Assembly (NCBI GenBank): GCA_038252255.1
Contig: JBBSAM010000001.1
Coordinates: 62,001 to 126,000 of the forward strand
Reading direction: 5' to 3'
Length of the DNA: 64,000 nt
Origin: Chersky-806 sp038252255
Lineage (GTDB): Bacteria > Actinomycetota > Acidimicrobiia > IMCC26256 > JAENVU01
Below, one piece after another: positions 31,932 to 41,331 of this stretch (positions are counted from its first letter, which is position 1; every line of letters starts with the position of its first letter). Below the pieces are notes generated by a model. That model was not told the origin of the DNA. It made no database searches and saw only the letters and a program-made list of their open reading frames with translations. A program made the translations under genes and the position numbers.

Positions 31932-32798
31932 ATGGCAGTCCTTCTCGCGCTGCTCGCAGCACTTGCATATGCCGCCGCCTCAGTCCTGCAACAGCGGGCT
32001 GCCCGCTCCATTCCCGAGGAGACCGCCATGCGGCCGAGCCTCCTCCTGCGGCTCGTCCAGCGCCCGATGTGGCTCGCCGGCACGGCCGCCGACTGGAGCG
32101 GATTCGGGCTCCAGGCCCTTGCCCTGGGCATGGGCTCGATCCTGGTCGTCCAGCCGCTGCTCTGCACCGGGCTCCTGTTCGCGCTCCCGATCGGCGCGGC
32201 TTGGGAGGGACGGCGGCTCGGGCAGCTGGAGTGGGTGGCCGCGGTCGCACTCAGCGCCGGGCTCGCGGTCTTCCTCATCGTCGGCGACCCGAGTGACGGC
32301 AAGGACTTCGCCTCGACGCGGGCCTGGTTGCTCGCGATCGCGGTGATCGGCCCGACGATGGTGGTGTGCATCGTCGCCGCGATGCGCACCCGCAACACCG
32401 CCCGGGCGGTCCTTCTCGCACTGGCGACCGCGCTGCTCTACAGCCTGACCGCGGTGATCACGAAGTCCGCCGTCGTCGAGCTCGGCGAGGGTCTCGACGC
32501 GTTCGTCACGAGCTGGGAGCCGTACGTGGGAATCGTCACTGCGGTCCTCGGCATCCTGCTCAACCAGTCCGCGTTCCAAGCCGGCGAGCTCGAGGCATCA
32601 CTCCCGATCCTCACCGTGGTCGAGCCGTTCGTCGGCTCCCTGCTCGGGGTCTTGATGCTCGACGAGAGCATCACCGCGACCGGCGCGTTCGAGCGGGTCG
32701 CGGTCGTCGCGGCGGCGCTCGCCGCTATCGGTGCGATCATCGTGCTCGCCCGAGCCGCGGCCCGCAACGAGGCCGCGGTGACGGTCGGCTCGACCTAG
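31932..32798 (+). CDS. DMT-superfamily (EamA/NIPA-like) membrane transporter
   Basis: 288 residues, about nine to ten hydrophobic segments in two similar halves ('LLALLAALAYAAASVLQQRAA' and 'LALATALLYSLTAVITKSAV'). Family members export metabolites or carry Mg-like cations; substrate unknown. TACCTT (31917-31922) lies 9 bases before ATG 31932. The stop shares the palindrome CTAG (32795-32798) with the converging acyl-CoA ligase gene. Confidence 0.85.
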   Translation: MAVLLALLAALAYAAASVLQQRAARSIPEETAMRPSLLLRLVQRPMWLAGTAADWSGFGLQALALGMGSILVVQPLLCTGLLFALPIGAAWEGRRLGQLEWVAAVALSAGLAVFLIVGDPSDGKDFASTRAWLLAIAVIGPTMVVCIVAAMRTRNTARAVLLALATALLYSLTAVITKSAVVELGEGLDAFVTSWEPYVGIVTAVLGILLNQSAFQAGELEASLPILTVVEPFVGSLLGVLMLDESITATGAFERVAVVAAALAAIGAIIVLARAAARNEAAVTVGST

Positions 32799-34429
32799 AT
32801 CGTCTCGACGTCGAGCTCGCCACCGGCGTGCTGCGCGCGCAGCACCTTCTTGTCGAACTTGCCCACGCTGGTCTTCGGGACCTCGGCGATGAAGCTCCAC
32901 CGCTCGGGCAGCTGCCACCTGGCGACGTTCGTCGCGAGGAACTCGCACAGTACCTCGGGCCCGACGTCGCATCCCTCACGGCGGACCACGCAGGCGAGTG
33001 GCCGCTCGCCCCACCTCTCGTCGGGCACGCCGACCACGCTCGCCTCGAGGACGTCCGGATGCGCCATGAGCAGGCCTTCGAGCTCGACCGACGAGATCCA
33101 CTCGCCACCGGACTTGATGACGTCCTTCGCGCGGTCGGTGATCTGCACGTAGCCGTTCGGGCTGACCTGCCCGACATCGCCCGTCCGCAGCCACCCGTCG
33201 TCGAACTTCTCGGGCGACGGATCGAGGTAGTAGCTCGCGGTGATCCACGGACCACGCACCTCGATCTCACCGACGGCCTCGTCGTCCCACGGCAGGGGCG
33301 TACCCGCGTCGTCGACGATCCGGAGCTCGACTCCACCGAACACGCGCCCCGTCTTCGCGCGCCAGTCCATCTCTTCGGTCGTCCCGAGCTCGACCCCGTC
33401 GGGCGGGTGCGCCACCGCGGCGAGCGGGCTGGTCTCCGTCATGCCCCACGCCTGCACGATCCGCACGCCGTGGCGCTCCTCGAACGCCTCCATGAGGCTG
33501 CGAGGAACCGCGGAGCCACCGCACACGATCATGCGGAACGACGACAGGTCGATCGGGTTCTCTTGCGCGTAGCGCAGCACGTCGGCCCAGATCGTCGGCA
33601 CCGCGCCGGAGAACGTCGGTCGCTCCTGCTCGACGAACTTCATCAACGGCTCGGCCTGGAGGAACCGGTCCGGCATCAGGAAGTCCGAACCGACCAGCCA
33701 CCCCGCGTACGGGAGGCCCCAGGCATTCGCATGGAACATCGGGACGATCGGCAGGATGCGATCCCCTTCGGTCAACGCCAGCGAGTTGGCTGCGGTCGCG
33801 GCGAACGAGTGCAACCAGGTCGAGCGGTGCGAGTAGACGACACCCTTCGGGTTCCCGGTCGTGCCGCTCGTGTAACACATCGCCGCCGCCGCGAGCTCGT
33901 CGACCTCGGGCCAGTCGAATCCGGGCTGCTCGGCCGCGAGCAGGTCTTCGTACCCGACGATCGTGGCGTCGGTCGCTTCGGCGAGCGCGCCGGGGTCGCC
34001 GCCGCCGGTCACGACGAACGTCCGCACCGTCGTGAGGTCGGGCGCGACCTTGGCCAACAGTGGAGTGAGGGACTCGTCGACGATCACGATCTCGTCGGCT
34101 GCGTGGTTGATGACGTACGTGAGCAGCTCGGGGAAGAGGCGGATGTTCAGCGTGTGGAGCACGGCGCCCATGCTCGGGATCGCGAGATAGGCCTCGAGGT
34201 GCTCCTGGTTGTTCCAGCAGAACGTCGCCACCCGCGTCCCGGGCTCGACTCCGAGCCGGGTGAGCGCGCCAGCCAGCTGATCGACCCGGTCGCCGACCTC
34301 GGCGTACGTGGCCCGACGAGACCCCTCGCCTTCGAACGTCACGACCTCGCTGTCGGCGTAGACCGTGCGGCCGTGGCGAAAGATCATCCCGATGGTGAGC
34401 GGGAAATCCTGCATCGTGCTCTCGAGCAT
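32795..34429 (-). CDS. Long-chain fatty acyl-CoA ligase (AMP-forming)
   Basis: 544 residues of the ANL superfamily. P-loop 'MCYTSGTTGNPKGVVYSHRS', adenine motif 'QAWGMTETSPLA', hinge 'GYVQITDRAKDVIKSGGEWIS' and the C-terminal catalytic Lys in 'PKTSVGKFDKKV'. Activates a carboxylic acid to its CoA thioester; the medium/long-chain FadD-like group is the best match ('FNWP' type linker absent, chain length unknown). ATG 34429 with a G-rich site (GGGGGGAA) 5 bases upstream is preferred over the TTG at 34459. Confidence 0.9.
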   Translation of the reverse strand: MLESTMQDFPLTIGMIFRHGRTVYADSEVVTFEGEGSRRATYAEVGDRVDQLAGALTRLGVEPGTRVATFCWNNQEHLEAYLAIPSMGAVLHTLNIRLFPELLTYVINHAADEIVIVDESLTPLLAKVAPDLTTVRTFVVTGGGDPGALAEATDATIVGYEDLLAAEQPGFDWPEVDELAAAAMCYTSGTTGNPKGVVYSHRSTWLHSFAATAANSLALTEGDRILPIVPMFHANAWGLPYAGWLVGSDFLMPDRFLQAEPLMKFVEQERPTFSGAVPTIWADVLRYAQENPIDLSSFRMIVCGGSAVPRSLMEAFEERHGVRIVQAWGMTETSPLAAVAHPPDGVELGTTEEMDWRAKTGRVFGGVELRIVDDAGTPLPWDDEAVGEIEVRGPWITASYYLDPSPEKFDDGWLRTGDVGQVSPNGYVQITDRAKDVIKSGGEWISSVELEGLLMAHPDVLEASVVGVPDERWGERPLACVVRREGCDVGPEVLCEFLATNVARWQLPERWSFIAEVPKTSVGKFDKKVLRAQHAGGELDVETI

Positions 34430-34486
34430 CGGTTCCCCCCGGTTGCTGCGCTGATCCAACGGATCGACCGCAGGTTAGGTCCTATC

Positions 34487-34599
34487 CTCCGAAGTTCTCC
34501 CTCGGCCATCAACCGACCGTCATCGCCAACCGGCCGAGGGCGGCTCCGAAGCTCTCCCTCGGCCATCAACCGACCGTCATCGCCAACCGGCCGAGGCGG
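34487..34599. repeat. Tandem 57-bp repeat, each unit a hairpin
   Basis: Two head-to-tail units (34487-34543 and 34544-34599) differ by one substitution and one missing base. Each holds inverted arms CCTCGGCC / GGCCGAGG (unit 1 at 34500-34507 and 34532-34539). The array lies between divergent genes and its right end abuts the -10 of the YihY gene. Nothing else is seen in the 34430-34614 gap apart from minus-strand promoter and RBS sequence. Confidence 0.85.
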
Positions 34600-34602
34600 T
34601 CT

Positions 34603-34608
34603 TATCCT
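34603..34608 (+). promoter_or_regulatory. Predicted -10 element TATCCT, leaderless start
   Basis: TATCCT lies 6 bases before GTG 34615. Another TATCCT stands just ahead of the tandem repeat (34483-34488), so the duplication may have moved or copied promoter sequence. Confidence 0.45.
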
Positions 34609-34614
34609 CACGCC

Positions 34615-35553
34615 GTGACCGAGAAGCATGAGTCCCCACAGGTTGCGGACGTCGGCGCGAAGCACGTCGGGAAGGTCGCCGGGGCGCGGGCGGGGGTCAC
34701 GAAGGCCCAGGCCCGAGCGCTGGAGAAATACGAACAGCTCCAGGCCGCCCGCGAGACCAACCACATGGTCGACGCCGGGTTCCACTTCTACGAGCGCGAT
34801 CTCGGGGCCGGAGGTGGCGTGCTCGCGGGTGCACTCGCGTTCCGGCTCTTCCTCTTCGCGGTGCCGTACGTCTTCGTCGTCATCACCGTCTTCGGATCGG
34901 CCGCCGACTTGCGCAACGAGTCCGGTCAGAGTGCGGCGCGGGCAGCCGGGCTCACCGGCTTGATCGGCAAAGCCGTCGCGGACGCGCAGCGGCAGACGAG
35001 CGGCACAAAGGTCCTCAGCATCTTCGTCGGCGCGTTCGCACTCTTTCTCGCCGCCCGCGCGGTCGTGAAGACGCTGCGAGCCGTCCACGCGCTCGCTTGG
35101 CGGGTGCCACTGACCCGGCTGCGCAACTCCAGCCGGGCCGCGGGAATCCTGATCGCGATCATCTTGGGCGTCTCGCTGGTGGGCACCGGGGTCGGCAAGG
35201 TGCGGTCCGAGCGACCGGGCATCGGTCTGCTGCTGGGACTCTCCCTGATCGTGGTCTGGGGTGGCGCGTGGCTCGGCATCTCGTGGCTCCTGCCCCACGC
35301 GAAGAACATCCCGTGGACCGCGCTGATACCCGGCTCCTTGCTCTTCGGCCTGGTCATCTGGGCGATGCATCTCCTGACCGTCTTCTACTTCGCCCGCAAG
35401 GTCTCGAACGCGTCCGACACCTACGGCGCGATCGGATCGGCGATCGGGATCCTCCTCGCGCTGTATCTGGTCGGCCGCGCGATGTCCGCGTCCGCCGTCC
35501 TCAACGCGACGCTCTGGGAGCGCAGCCAGCAGGAGCAGGCCGGTGACGAATGA
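34615..35553 (+). CDS. YihY/BrkB-family inner-membrane protein (paralogue 2)
   Basis: 312 residues; a charged N terminus of about 60 residues, then six transmembrane segments with 'GVLAGALAFRLFLFAVPYVFV' and 'YGAIGSAIGILLALYLVGRAM'. Same family as the product at 17307-18152 but diverged and longer at the N terminus. Function unknown. Converges on the UbiA prenyltransferase gene with only 5 bases between. Confidence 0.85.
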   Translation: MTEKHESPQVADVGAKHVGKVAGARAGVTKAQARALEKYEQLQAARETNHMVDAGFHFYERDLGAGGGVLAGALAFRLFLFAVPYVFVVITVFGSAADLRNESGQSAARAAGLTGLIGKAVADAQRQTSGTKVLSIFVGAFALFLAARAVVKTLRAVHALAWRVPLTRLRNSSRAAGILIAIILGVSLVGTGVGKVRSERPGIGLLLGLSLIVVWGGAWLGISWLLPHAKNIPWTALIPGSLLFGLVIWAMHLLTVFYFARKVSNASDTYGAIGSAIGILLALYLVGRAMSASAVLNATLWERSQQEQAGDE

Positions 35554-35558
35554 CGGGA

Positions 35559-36581
35559 TCAGAAGCCGACGATTGCGCCCGCGATCATCCCGAGGATCAG
35601 CAGGCCGCCGGCCCGCCGGGTGAGCAGGAATGCGTGCGGTGCGAACCACAGCGGCCAGACCGGGTTCGGCATCGGTGACTCCGCCGGCTTCGGCTGCCCG
35701 AACACGGTCCAGACCTTGGCCAGCATCGTGAACGACGCGAGCACGAGCAGCGTGAAGACCGGCAGGATGTCGACGATCACGAGCACGACGACGAGCAGGT
35801 AGAACGTGACGAACATGCCGCGTGTGACGTCGCGCGCGACCTTGTCGCCGAGGATCACCGGCAGGGTGTGCGTTCCTGCGGGACCGTCCCAAGGCGCCTT
35901 GTCGATGTGCTTGCCCATCAGCACCGTCGTGCAGAGGATCGCGTACGGGAGTGACGCGAGCAGCACGGCGGCCGGGATCGATCCGGTTGCCGCGTAGTAG
36001 ACCCCCCCGACCATCAGCGGTCCCCAGACCGCGATGACCGTCGGCTCCCCGAGGCCGTGCTTCTTCAGCCGCACCGGAGGTGCGGTGTACGCGGCGGACA
36101 GCAGGAAGCCGCCGAGCGCGAACGCCACGACCGGCCAGCCGCGTTCGACTGTGAGGAAGATCATGATCGCGAGGCACATCGCGTTGACGACGAGCGCGTA
36201 CATCGCGAGACGCTTGCGGCTCACCACTCCGGAGATCACCGGATGGGGCGAGTAGAGGTTGCGCGGGTAGTCCGCGGTGTCGGTGCCGACCTCGAGGTCG
36301 AAGAGGTCGTTCATGATGTTGTTGGCCATGTGGGCGAGGACGATGCCCCCGGCCGCGAGCGCGAAGTACCACCAGTTGACGTCGGCGTCGCGGTAGATCG
36401 CCAACAGGCCCGCGAACGCTCCCGCCACGAGCGTCATGGGGAGGACGCCGGCCCGGGTCAGCCAGAGCCACTTCGACACCGGGTCGAGCTCGCCCTTGGG
36501 CGGGTTCGTGGTCGCGAGCACGTACAGCCAGCGCTTGCCGAGCGACTGCCGCCCGGCACCGGTCTCCGTCGTCTTCGCCAT
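35559..36581 (-). CDS. UbiA-family prenyltransferase (MenA-like)
   Basis: 340 residues, about eight to nine transmembrane helices. First Asp-rich motif 'ANNIMNDLFDLEVGTD' (N-D-x3-D form) and second motif region around 'GKHIDKAPWDGPAGTHTLPVILGD'. Transfers a polyprenyl chain to an aromatic acceptor in the membrane; menaquinone, heme or a lipid pathway are all possible and no other quinone gene is nearby. ATG 36581 is fixed by TACGCT (36588-36593, minus strand) 6 bases upstream; the frame to 36755 is an overhang. Confidence 0.82.
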   Translation of the reverse strand: MAKTTETGAGRQSLGKRWLYVLATTNPPKGELDPVSKWLWLTRAGVLPMTLVAGAFAGLLAIYRDADVNWWYFALAAGGIVLAHMANNIMNDLFDLEVGTDTADYPRNLYSPHPVISGVVSRKRLAMYALVVNAMCLAIMIFLTVERGWPVVAFALGGFLLSAAYTAPPVRLKKHGLGEPTVIAVWGPLMVGGVYYAATGSIPAAVLLASLPYAILCTTVLMGKHIDKAPWDGPAGTHTLPVILGDKVARDVTRGMFVTFYLLVVVLVIVDILPVFTLLVLASFTMLAKVWTVFGQPKPAESPMPNPVWPLWFAPHAFLLTRRAGGLLILGMIAGAIVGF

Positions 36582-36587
36582 GCCAGG

Positions 36588-36593
36588 AGCGTA
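36588..36593 (-). promoter_or_regulatory. Predicted -10 element TACGCT (minus strand), leaderless start
   Basis: Plus-strand AGCGTA, 6 bases from ATG 36581; no ribosome binding site. It cuts the otherwise open frame down to the family's usual length. Confidence 0.5.
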
Positions 36594-36658
36594 CGTCGGG
36601 GCAGGCCCGAGGTGCGGAGTCCGGAGCGCGGCACGCCGAGCGGTGCCAGACTGCCGGC

Positions 36659-38314
36659 GTGAGAGCGGGGAGAAGGGTGCTCGGGCTGCTCGCGGTCCTG
36701 AGCCTCGCTGCACCCGCGCTGGTCGCGGTCGATCCAGTGGGCGCGGCCGGCCCACCCACAGTGCTTCGCGCCGGAGGGCCGAGCGCGCCCGGTGACGCGA
36801 AGATCGCCGTGCTGGGGAGCGGCACCAATCACGCCGGTCAGCGGTTCACGGTCTCGGATGCCCACAACCGCGTCGTCTTCACCGGCACCTTGCAGGCCGC
36901 CGCGCACCCGGCGCCCTGGGCCTACGCGGCGCTCGCCAACTGGAGCGCGGTCACCGCGCCAGGGAAGTACCGGATCAAGGCGGGCGGGAAGCGCTCGCCG
37001 GTCTGGGAAGTGCGCGCCGGGGCATCGCGGCTCCCGATCCCGACGCTGTTGCGGTTCTTCAACACGAACCGCGACGGCTCCGAGGTCTCGTTGGATCACC
37101 CGAGCGCTCATCTCCATGACGCGGTGGTCGCGAGCGGTCCGAACGCCGGCCAGGAACGCAACCTCACCGGTGGGTGGATGGACGCCGGCGACATGATCCA
37201 CTTCACCGAGACCACCGGGTACACCGCGGTCATGCTCCAGCTCGCGGCGTCGCTCGACGCCACGGATGCCGCCGCGCTGCGCAGGGAGGCGGACGTCGGC
37301 GTCCGCTGGCTGGCCAAGGCCCACCCGGTGCCGGGCCTGTTCATCGGCCAGGTGGGCGACGAGCGCGACCACGACGTCGGGTGGCGCCTCCCGCAAGCCG
37401 ACGACGCGTCCACCCAACCGGGCATCGGCCGCCGGCTCGCGTACCCGTCGACGGCCTCGAGCCTGGCCGGCAAAGCTGCCGCGGCACTCGCGCTCGCGGC
37501 CTCCCGCTCGGCCGAGCCCGCCCGCACCTCACTCCTCGCCAACGCGCAGGACTGGTATGCAGCCGGCGTCGCGACCGCGGGCCCCGGACCGACGTTGCGG
37601 GGCGGGTTCTACGTGGACGACACGTGGAAGGACGACCTCGCGCTCGCGGCGGTGATGCTCTACCGCGCGACCGGCACCGCGAGCTACCTCACGGACGCGT
37701 CGGCGTACCTCACCGGGGCGGGAGCAGATACACAGGGCCTCGGTTGGTACGACACGTCGGCGCTCGCCGGCGGTGAGCTGTGTGGTGTGTTCGGTCGGCC
37801 CGCGGTCGCCGACCTCACCATTCGCTCTCTCGGCTGCCAGAAGCTCCGAGCCTCGGCGACCGCAGCACTCGACATCGCCGCGATCAACGCGCCGTGGTGC
37901 ACCCCCGGCTACTACGGCTGGGGGCAGACGGGCGCGCAGGGTGGTGGTGGCGCGGTGATCGCACTGGCCCGTCGAGGCGGCCTGATCGGCGCGACCCCCG
38001 TCGCCGCCCGGGCGCGCGACTACCTGCTCGGAGCGAACCAGTGGGGCTCGAGCTTCGTGGTGGGCTACGGCCAGAAGCCGGCCAAGAAGCCGCACCACTG
38101 GGCCAAGCTCGTCGGCAACCTCAAGCCGCTCGGCGCCGTGGTGGGCGGGCCGGCGCCGCGGGCCGACATCGCGGAGCAGGGCTTCAAGGTCAGCGGCAAG
38201 TTCGACTCCGCCGGGGCGGCTTACCAGGACCGGACCGAGGACTACGTGACCAGCGAGCCGGCGCTGGACTACACCGCCGATTCGGTCCTGCTCCTCGCGG
38301 CCCTCCCGGGCTGA
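36659..38314 (+). CDS. Secreted glycoside hydrolase family 9 (endoglucanase-like)
   Basis: 551 residues: signal peptide (about 1-30, 'VLGLLAVLSLAAPALVAV'), an N-terminal CelD-like immunoglobulin domain (about 33-120), then the (alpha/alpha)6 barrel of GH9. Catalytic-base motif 'GGWMDAGD' (Asp175, Asp178), 'DYLLGANQWGSSFVVGYG' with 'KKPHHW', and the proton donor Glu533 in 'DYVTSEPALDYTA' are conserved. Acts outside the cell on beta-1,4-glucans or similar chains. The ABC importer genes that follow could take up the products, but a 194-base gap separates them. GTG 36659 has CAGACT 6 bases upstream. Confidence 0.88.
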   Translation: MRAGRRVLGLLAVLSLAAPALVAVDPVGAAGPPTVLRAGGPSAPGDAKIAVLGSGTNHAGQRFTVSDAHNRVVFTGTLQAAAHPAPWAYAALANWSAVTAPGKYRIKAGGKRSPVWEVRAGASRLPIPTLLRFFNTNRDGSEVSLDHPSAHLHDAVVASGPNAGQERNLTGGWMDAGDMIHFTETTGYTAVMLQLAASLDATDAAALRREADVGVRWLAKAHPVPGLFIGQVGDERDHDVGWRLPQADDASTQPGIGRRLAYPSTASSLAGKAAAALALAASRSAEPARTSLLANAQDWYAAGVATAGPGPTLRGGFYVDDTWKDDLALAAVMLYRATGTASYLTDASAYLTGAGADTQGLGWYDTSALAGGELCGVFGRPAVADLTIRSLGCQKLRASATAALDIAAINAPWCTPGYYGWGQTGAQGGGGAVIALARRGGLIGATPVAARARDYLLGANQWGSSFVVGYGQKPAKKPHHWAKLVGNLKPLGAVVGGPAPRADIAEQGFKVSGKFDSAGAAYQDRTEDYVTSEPALDYTADSVLLLAALPG

Positions 38315-38508
38315 GCCCGGCGGTTTCCGCCTCCGGCCCATTCGCGCTTTCCTTGCCGATTCCGGGGTTTCACTTCGCATTCGATCGACGTCGGCGCGCA
38401 AAACGACGGAAAGACGGCGCCTAGCGGTTTGAGACAACAGGAGGTACGTTCTCCCCGAGTTCACGCTCTGGACACCGGAGCGTGTCGGGGAAGCGGGAAG
38501 GTGACGAC

Positions 38509-40365
38509 GTGAGCCGCACTGGCCTTCGACCGAATTCGCAGCGGGGTTTCGCCTTGGTGCTCGCCATGGGAGTGATGGCGTCGCTGCTGACCACCGCGCT
38601 GGCCCCGACCTCGGCCCCGGCGGCCAGCAAGAAGGAGGTGGTCTTCACCGTCGGCACGAAGCAGGACGTCGACAACATGAACCCGTACGCCGGGGTGGTC
38701 CTCTCCGCGTACGAGGTCTGGAACATGGAATACAACGTGCTCGTCAACCTGAGCGCGGGCGACATGAGCCCGATTCCCGAGGTCGCGACATCGTGGGAGC
38801 GCTCCCCGGACGGCCTCACCTGGACGTTCCACCTGCGCGACGACATCAAGTGGTCGGACGGCAAGCCCTTGACCTCCGCCGACGTCGCGTACACGTTCAA
38901 CCGCACCGCCAAGGAGGAGTGGTCCAACTTCTCGCCGTTCACCTCGGGCTTCAGCAAGGTCACGGCACCGGACCCCACCACCGTCGTCGTCACGACCAAG
39001 CAACCGGACCCGCGGCTGCCGAGCCTCCCGGTCTACATCCTCCCCAAGCACGTTTGGGAGAAGTACGGGCCGAAGAAGGTCGGCAGCTTCTCCAACAACA
39101 ACCCGGTCACCTCGGGCCCGTTCCGCCTCACCGCCTGGAACAAGGGCAGCTACTTCGAGATGACGGCCAACCCCAACTACTTCGGGGGCAAGCCGGCGGT
39201 GGACAAGGTGCGGTTCCGGATCTTCCGCAACGACGAGGCCATGGCCGCGGCGCTGAAGAACGGGGAGATCGACGCGGTCTACAACCTGTCGGCGGACCTC
39301 GCCGGTCAGCTCAAGGGTGACTCGAACATCACACCGATCAACGCCCAGGACGGCAGCTTCACCCAGCTCACGATGAACACGGGCTCGGGGACCATCGGCA
39401 ACGGGCACCCGGCGCTGCAGGACGTGCGGGTCCGCCAGGCGATCGCGCAGGCGATCGACAAGGACACGCTCGTGAAGCGCGTGCTCCAGGGGCTCGGCTC
39501 ACCCGGCCAGTCGATGAACGTCGCCGTCGCGCCGAAGTGGAACCTCAAGGTTCCCGAAGACCGGCAGCTGAAGTTCAACCTCGACGCCGCGAACCAGACC
39601 CTCGACAACGCCGGCTACAAGAAGGGCTCCGACGGGATCCGGACGATGCCCGACGGGTCCGGCAAGAAGCTCGGCTTCCGCTTCTTCTTCCCGTCCGACG
39701 ACGAGACGTACTCACGCGACGTCCAGTTCATCAAGGAGTGGTTGAAGGACATCGGCATCAGCACGACCGCGACGCCGAAGAGCGAGGACGAGCTCACCCC
39801 GATCGAGAACAAGGGCCAGTTCGACCTCATCATCTGGGCGTGGACGCCGTACGCCGACCCCACGGCGATGATGTCGTACCTCACCTGTTCCCAGGTACCG
39901 AAGAAGCCGGACGACGGCCTCTACAACGACGCTTTCTACTGCGACCCGGAGTACGACCGGCTCTTCAACCTGCAGAAGACCGAGCTCGACGAGCCGACCC
40001 GCATCAACTACGTCCACCAGGCGCTGCAGCGGTTCTACGACCAGTCGCCGTACGTGGTGCTGTACCTGCCGGACACCGTCGAGGCGTACCGCAACGACCG
40101 CTTCACCGGGTTCGTGCGCCAGCCGGCTGACACCGGACCGGTCATCTACACCCAGAGCGACCCGTCGTACACGCTGATCAAGCCGGTTTCCACGTCGAGC
40201 GGATCGTCGTCGTCGGGCAATGGCACCCAAGCCGCCTCGAGCAGCAACAGCGGCGGTGATTCGAACACCGGGCTGATCATCGCGATCATCGCCGGCGTCA
40301 TCATCGTCGTCGGCGGTGGGTTCTTCATCGCCCGCCGGCGCCAGACAGCTGACGAGCGCGAGTAA
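38509..40365 (+). CDS. Family 5 ABC-transporter substrate-binding protein with C-terminal membrane anchor
   Basis: 618 residues. N-terminal signal peptide without a lipobox Cys (cut near 'APTSAPAAS'), SBP_bac_5 body ('MSPIPEVATSWERSPDG', 'DDIKWSDGKPLTSADVAYTF', 'QAIDKDTLVKRVLQG'), then a Ser/Gly/Asn-rich linker (about 560-585) and a single transmembrane helix 'GLIIAIIAGVIIVVGGGFF' before an Arg-rich tail. It is thus held by its C terminus, not by a lipid. GTG 38509 has GGAAGG 7 bases upstream; GTG 38482 is the alternative and sits on a 7-base inverted repeat (about 38462-38484). First gene of a five-gene importer operon. Confidence 0.88.
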   Translation: MSRTGLRPNSQRGFALVLAMGVMASLLTTALAPTSAPAASKKEVVFTVGTKQDVDNMNPYAGVVLSAYEVWNMEYNVLVNLSAGDMSPIPEVATSWERSPDGLTWTFHLRDDIKWSDGKPLTSADVAYTFNRTAKEEWSNFSPFTSGFSKVTAPDPTTVVVTTKQPDPRLPSLPVYILPKHVWEKYGPKKVGSFSNNNPVTSGPFRLTAWNKGSYFEMTANPNYFGGKPAVDKVRFRIFRNDEAMAAALKNGEIDAVYNLSADLAGQLKGDSNITPINAQDGSFTQLTMNTGSGTIGNGHPALQDVRVRQAIAQAIDKDTLVKRVLQGLGSPGQSMNVAVAPKWNLKVPEDRQLKFNLDAANQTLDNAGYKKGSDGIRTMPDGSGKKLGFRFFFPSDDETYSRDVQFIKEWLKDIGISTTATPKSEDELTPIENKGQFDLIIWAWTPYADPTAMMSYLTCSQVPKKPDDGLYNDAFYCDPEYDRLFNLQKTELDEPTRINYVHQALQRFYDQSPYVVLYLPDTVEAYRNDRFTGFVRQPADTGPVIYTQSDPSYTLIKPVSTSSGSSSSGNGTQAASSSNSGGDSNTGLIIAIIAGVIIVVGGGFFIARRRQTADERE

Positions 40366-40377
40366 CCGGGGCACCGT

Positions 40378-41331
40378 GTGAACACGCGCTACGTCCTGCG
40401 GCGCGTGGGCGCCGCGTCGCTCAGCCTGATCTTCGTCCTCGCACTCAACTTCGTCCTGTTCCGGATGGTGAAGTCCGATCCGGTCGGGAGCCTGTTCCGC
40501 GGCCGGAACGTCTCGCAAGGCGCCAAGGACCGGCTCCGGGCCGAGTTCGGGCTCGACAAGTCCATGCCTGAGCAGTTCATCGCCTACGTGAAGCAGACCG
40601 CGCAAGGCAACCTGGGCATCTCGTACTCCACACGCCAGCCCGTCTCCGACGAGATCGCGAGCAAGATCTGGCCGACCGTTCTGCTCGTCGGCTCGGCCAC
40701 CATCCTGTCGGCGATCATCGGCGTGTTTGCGGGGATACGCGCCGCGTGGAGACGAAACAGCGCGTTCGACCGGGGGTCGACCGGCGCGTCCATGTTCACG
40801 TACGCGATACCCGACTTCTACCTCGGCATCCTGCTGCTCGCGTTCTTCGCGTTCTGGCTCGCCTGGCTGCCGACCGGTGGGATGGAGACGGCGGGCGGCG
40901 GCGGATTCGTGGACACCGGCAAGCACCTGATCCTGCCGTGCGCCGCGCTCGCGATCTCCTACTTCGGCGAGTACACGATCATCATGCGCTCCTCGCTGCT
41001 CGAGGTGCTCGGTGAGGACTACCTCATCACGGCGCGGGCGAAGGGACTGCGCGACGCGCTCGTCCGAAAGCGTCATGCCGTCCCCAACGCCATCCTGCCC
41101 GTCATCACGCTCTTCGCGCTCAACCTCGGCTTCGTGCTGTCGGGCGCCATCGCAGTGGAGACGGTCTTCTCGTGGCCGGGCCTCGGCCAGGCCACCCAAG
41201 ACGCGCTGAAGGGGCCGGACTACCCGATGCTCCAGGGTCTCTTCCTGTTGTTCAGCTCCGCGATCATCCTGACCAACCTCGTCACCGATGTCGTCTACGG
41301 CTACCTCGACCCGCGGGTGAGCACACCGTGA
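40378..41331 (+). CDS. ABC-transporter permease, OppB/DppB type
   Basis: 317 residues, six transmembrane helices. 'MNTRYVLRRVGAASLSLIFVLALNFVLF' and the EAA-like loop 'YLITARAKGLRDALVRKRHAVPNA' are typical of the first permease of peptide/nickel/oligosaccharide importers. Starts 12 bases after the binding-protein gene and overlaps the second permease by GTGA. Confidence 0.92.
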   Translation: MNTRYVLRRVGAASLSLIFVLALNFVLFRMVKSDPVGSLFRGRNVSQGAKDRLRAEFGLDKSMPEQFIAYVKQTAQGNLGISYSTRQPVSDEIASKIWPTVLLVGSATILSAIIGVFAGIRAAWRRNSAFDRGSTGASMFTYAIPDFYLGILLLAFFAFWLAWLPTGGMETAGGGGFVDTGKHLILPCAALAISYFGEYTIIMRSSLLEVLGEDYLITARAKGLRDALVRKRHAVPNAILPVITLFALNLGFVLSGAIAVETVFSWPGLGQATQDALKGPDYPMLQGLFLLFSSAIILTNLVTDVVYGYLDPRVSTP

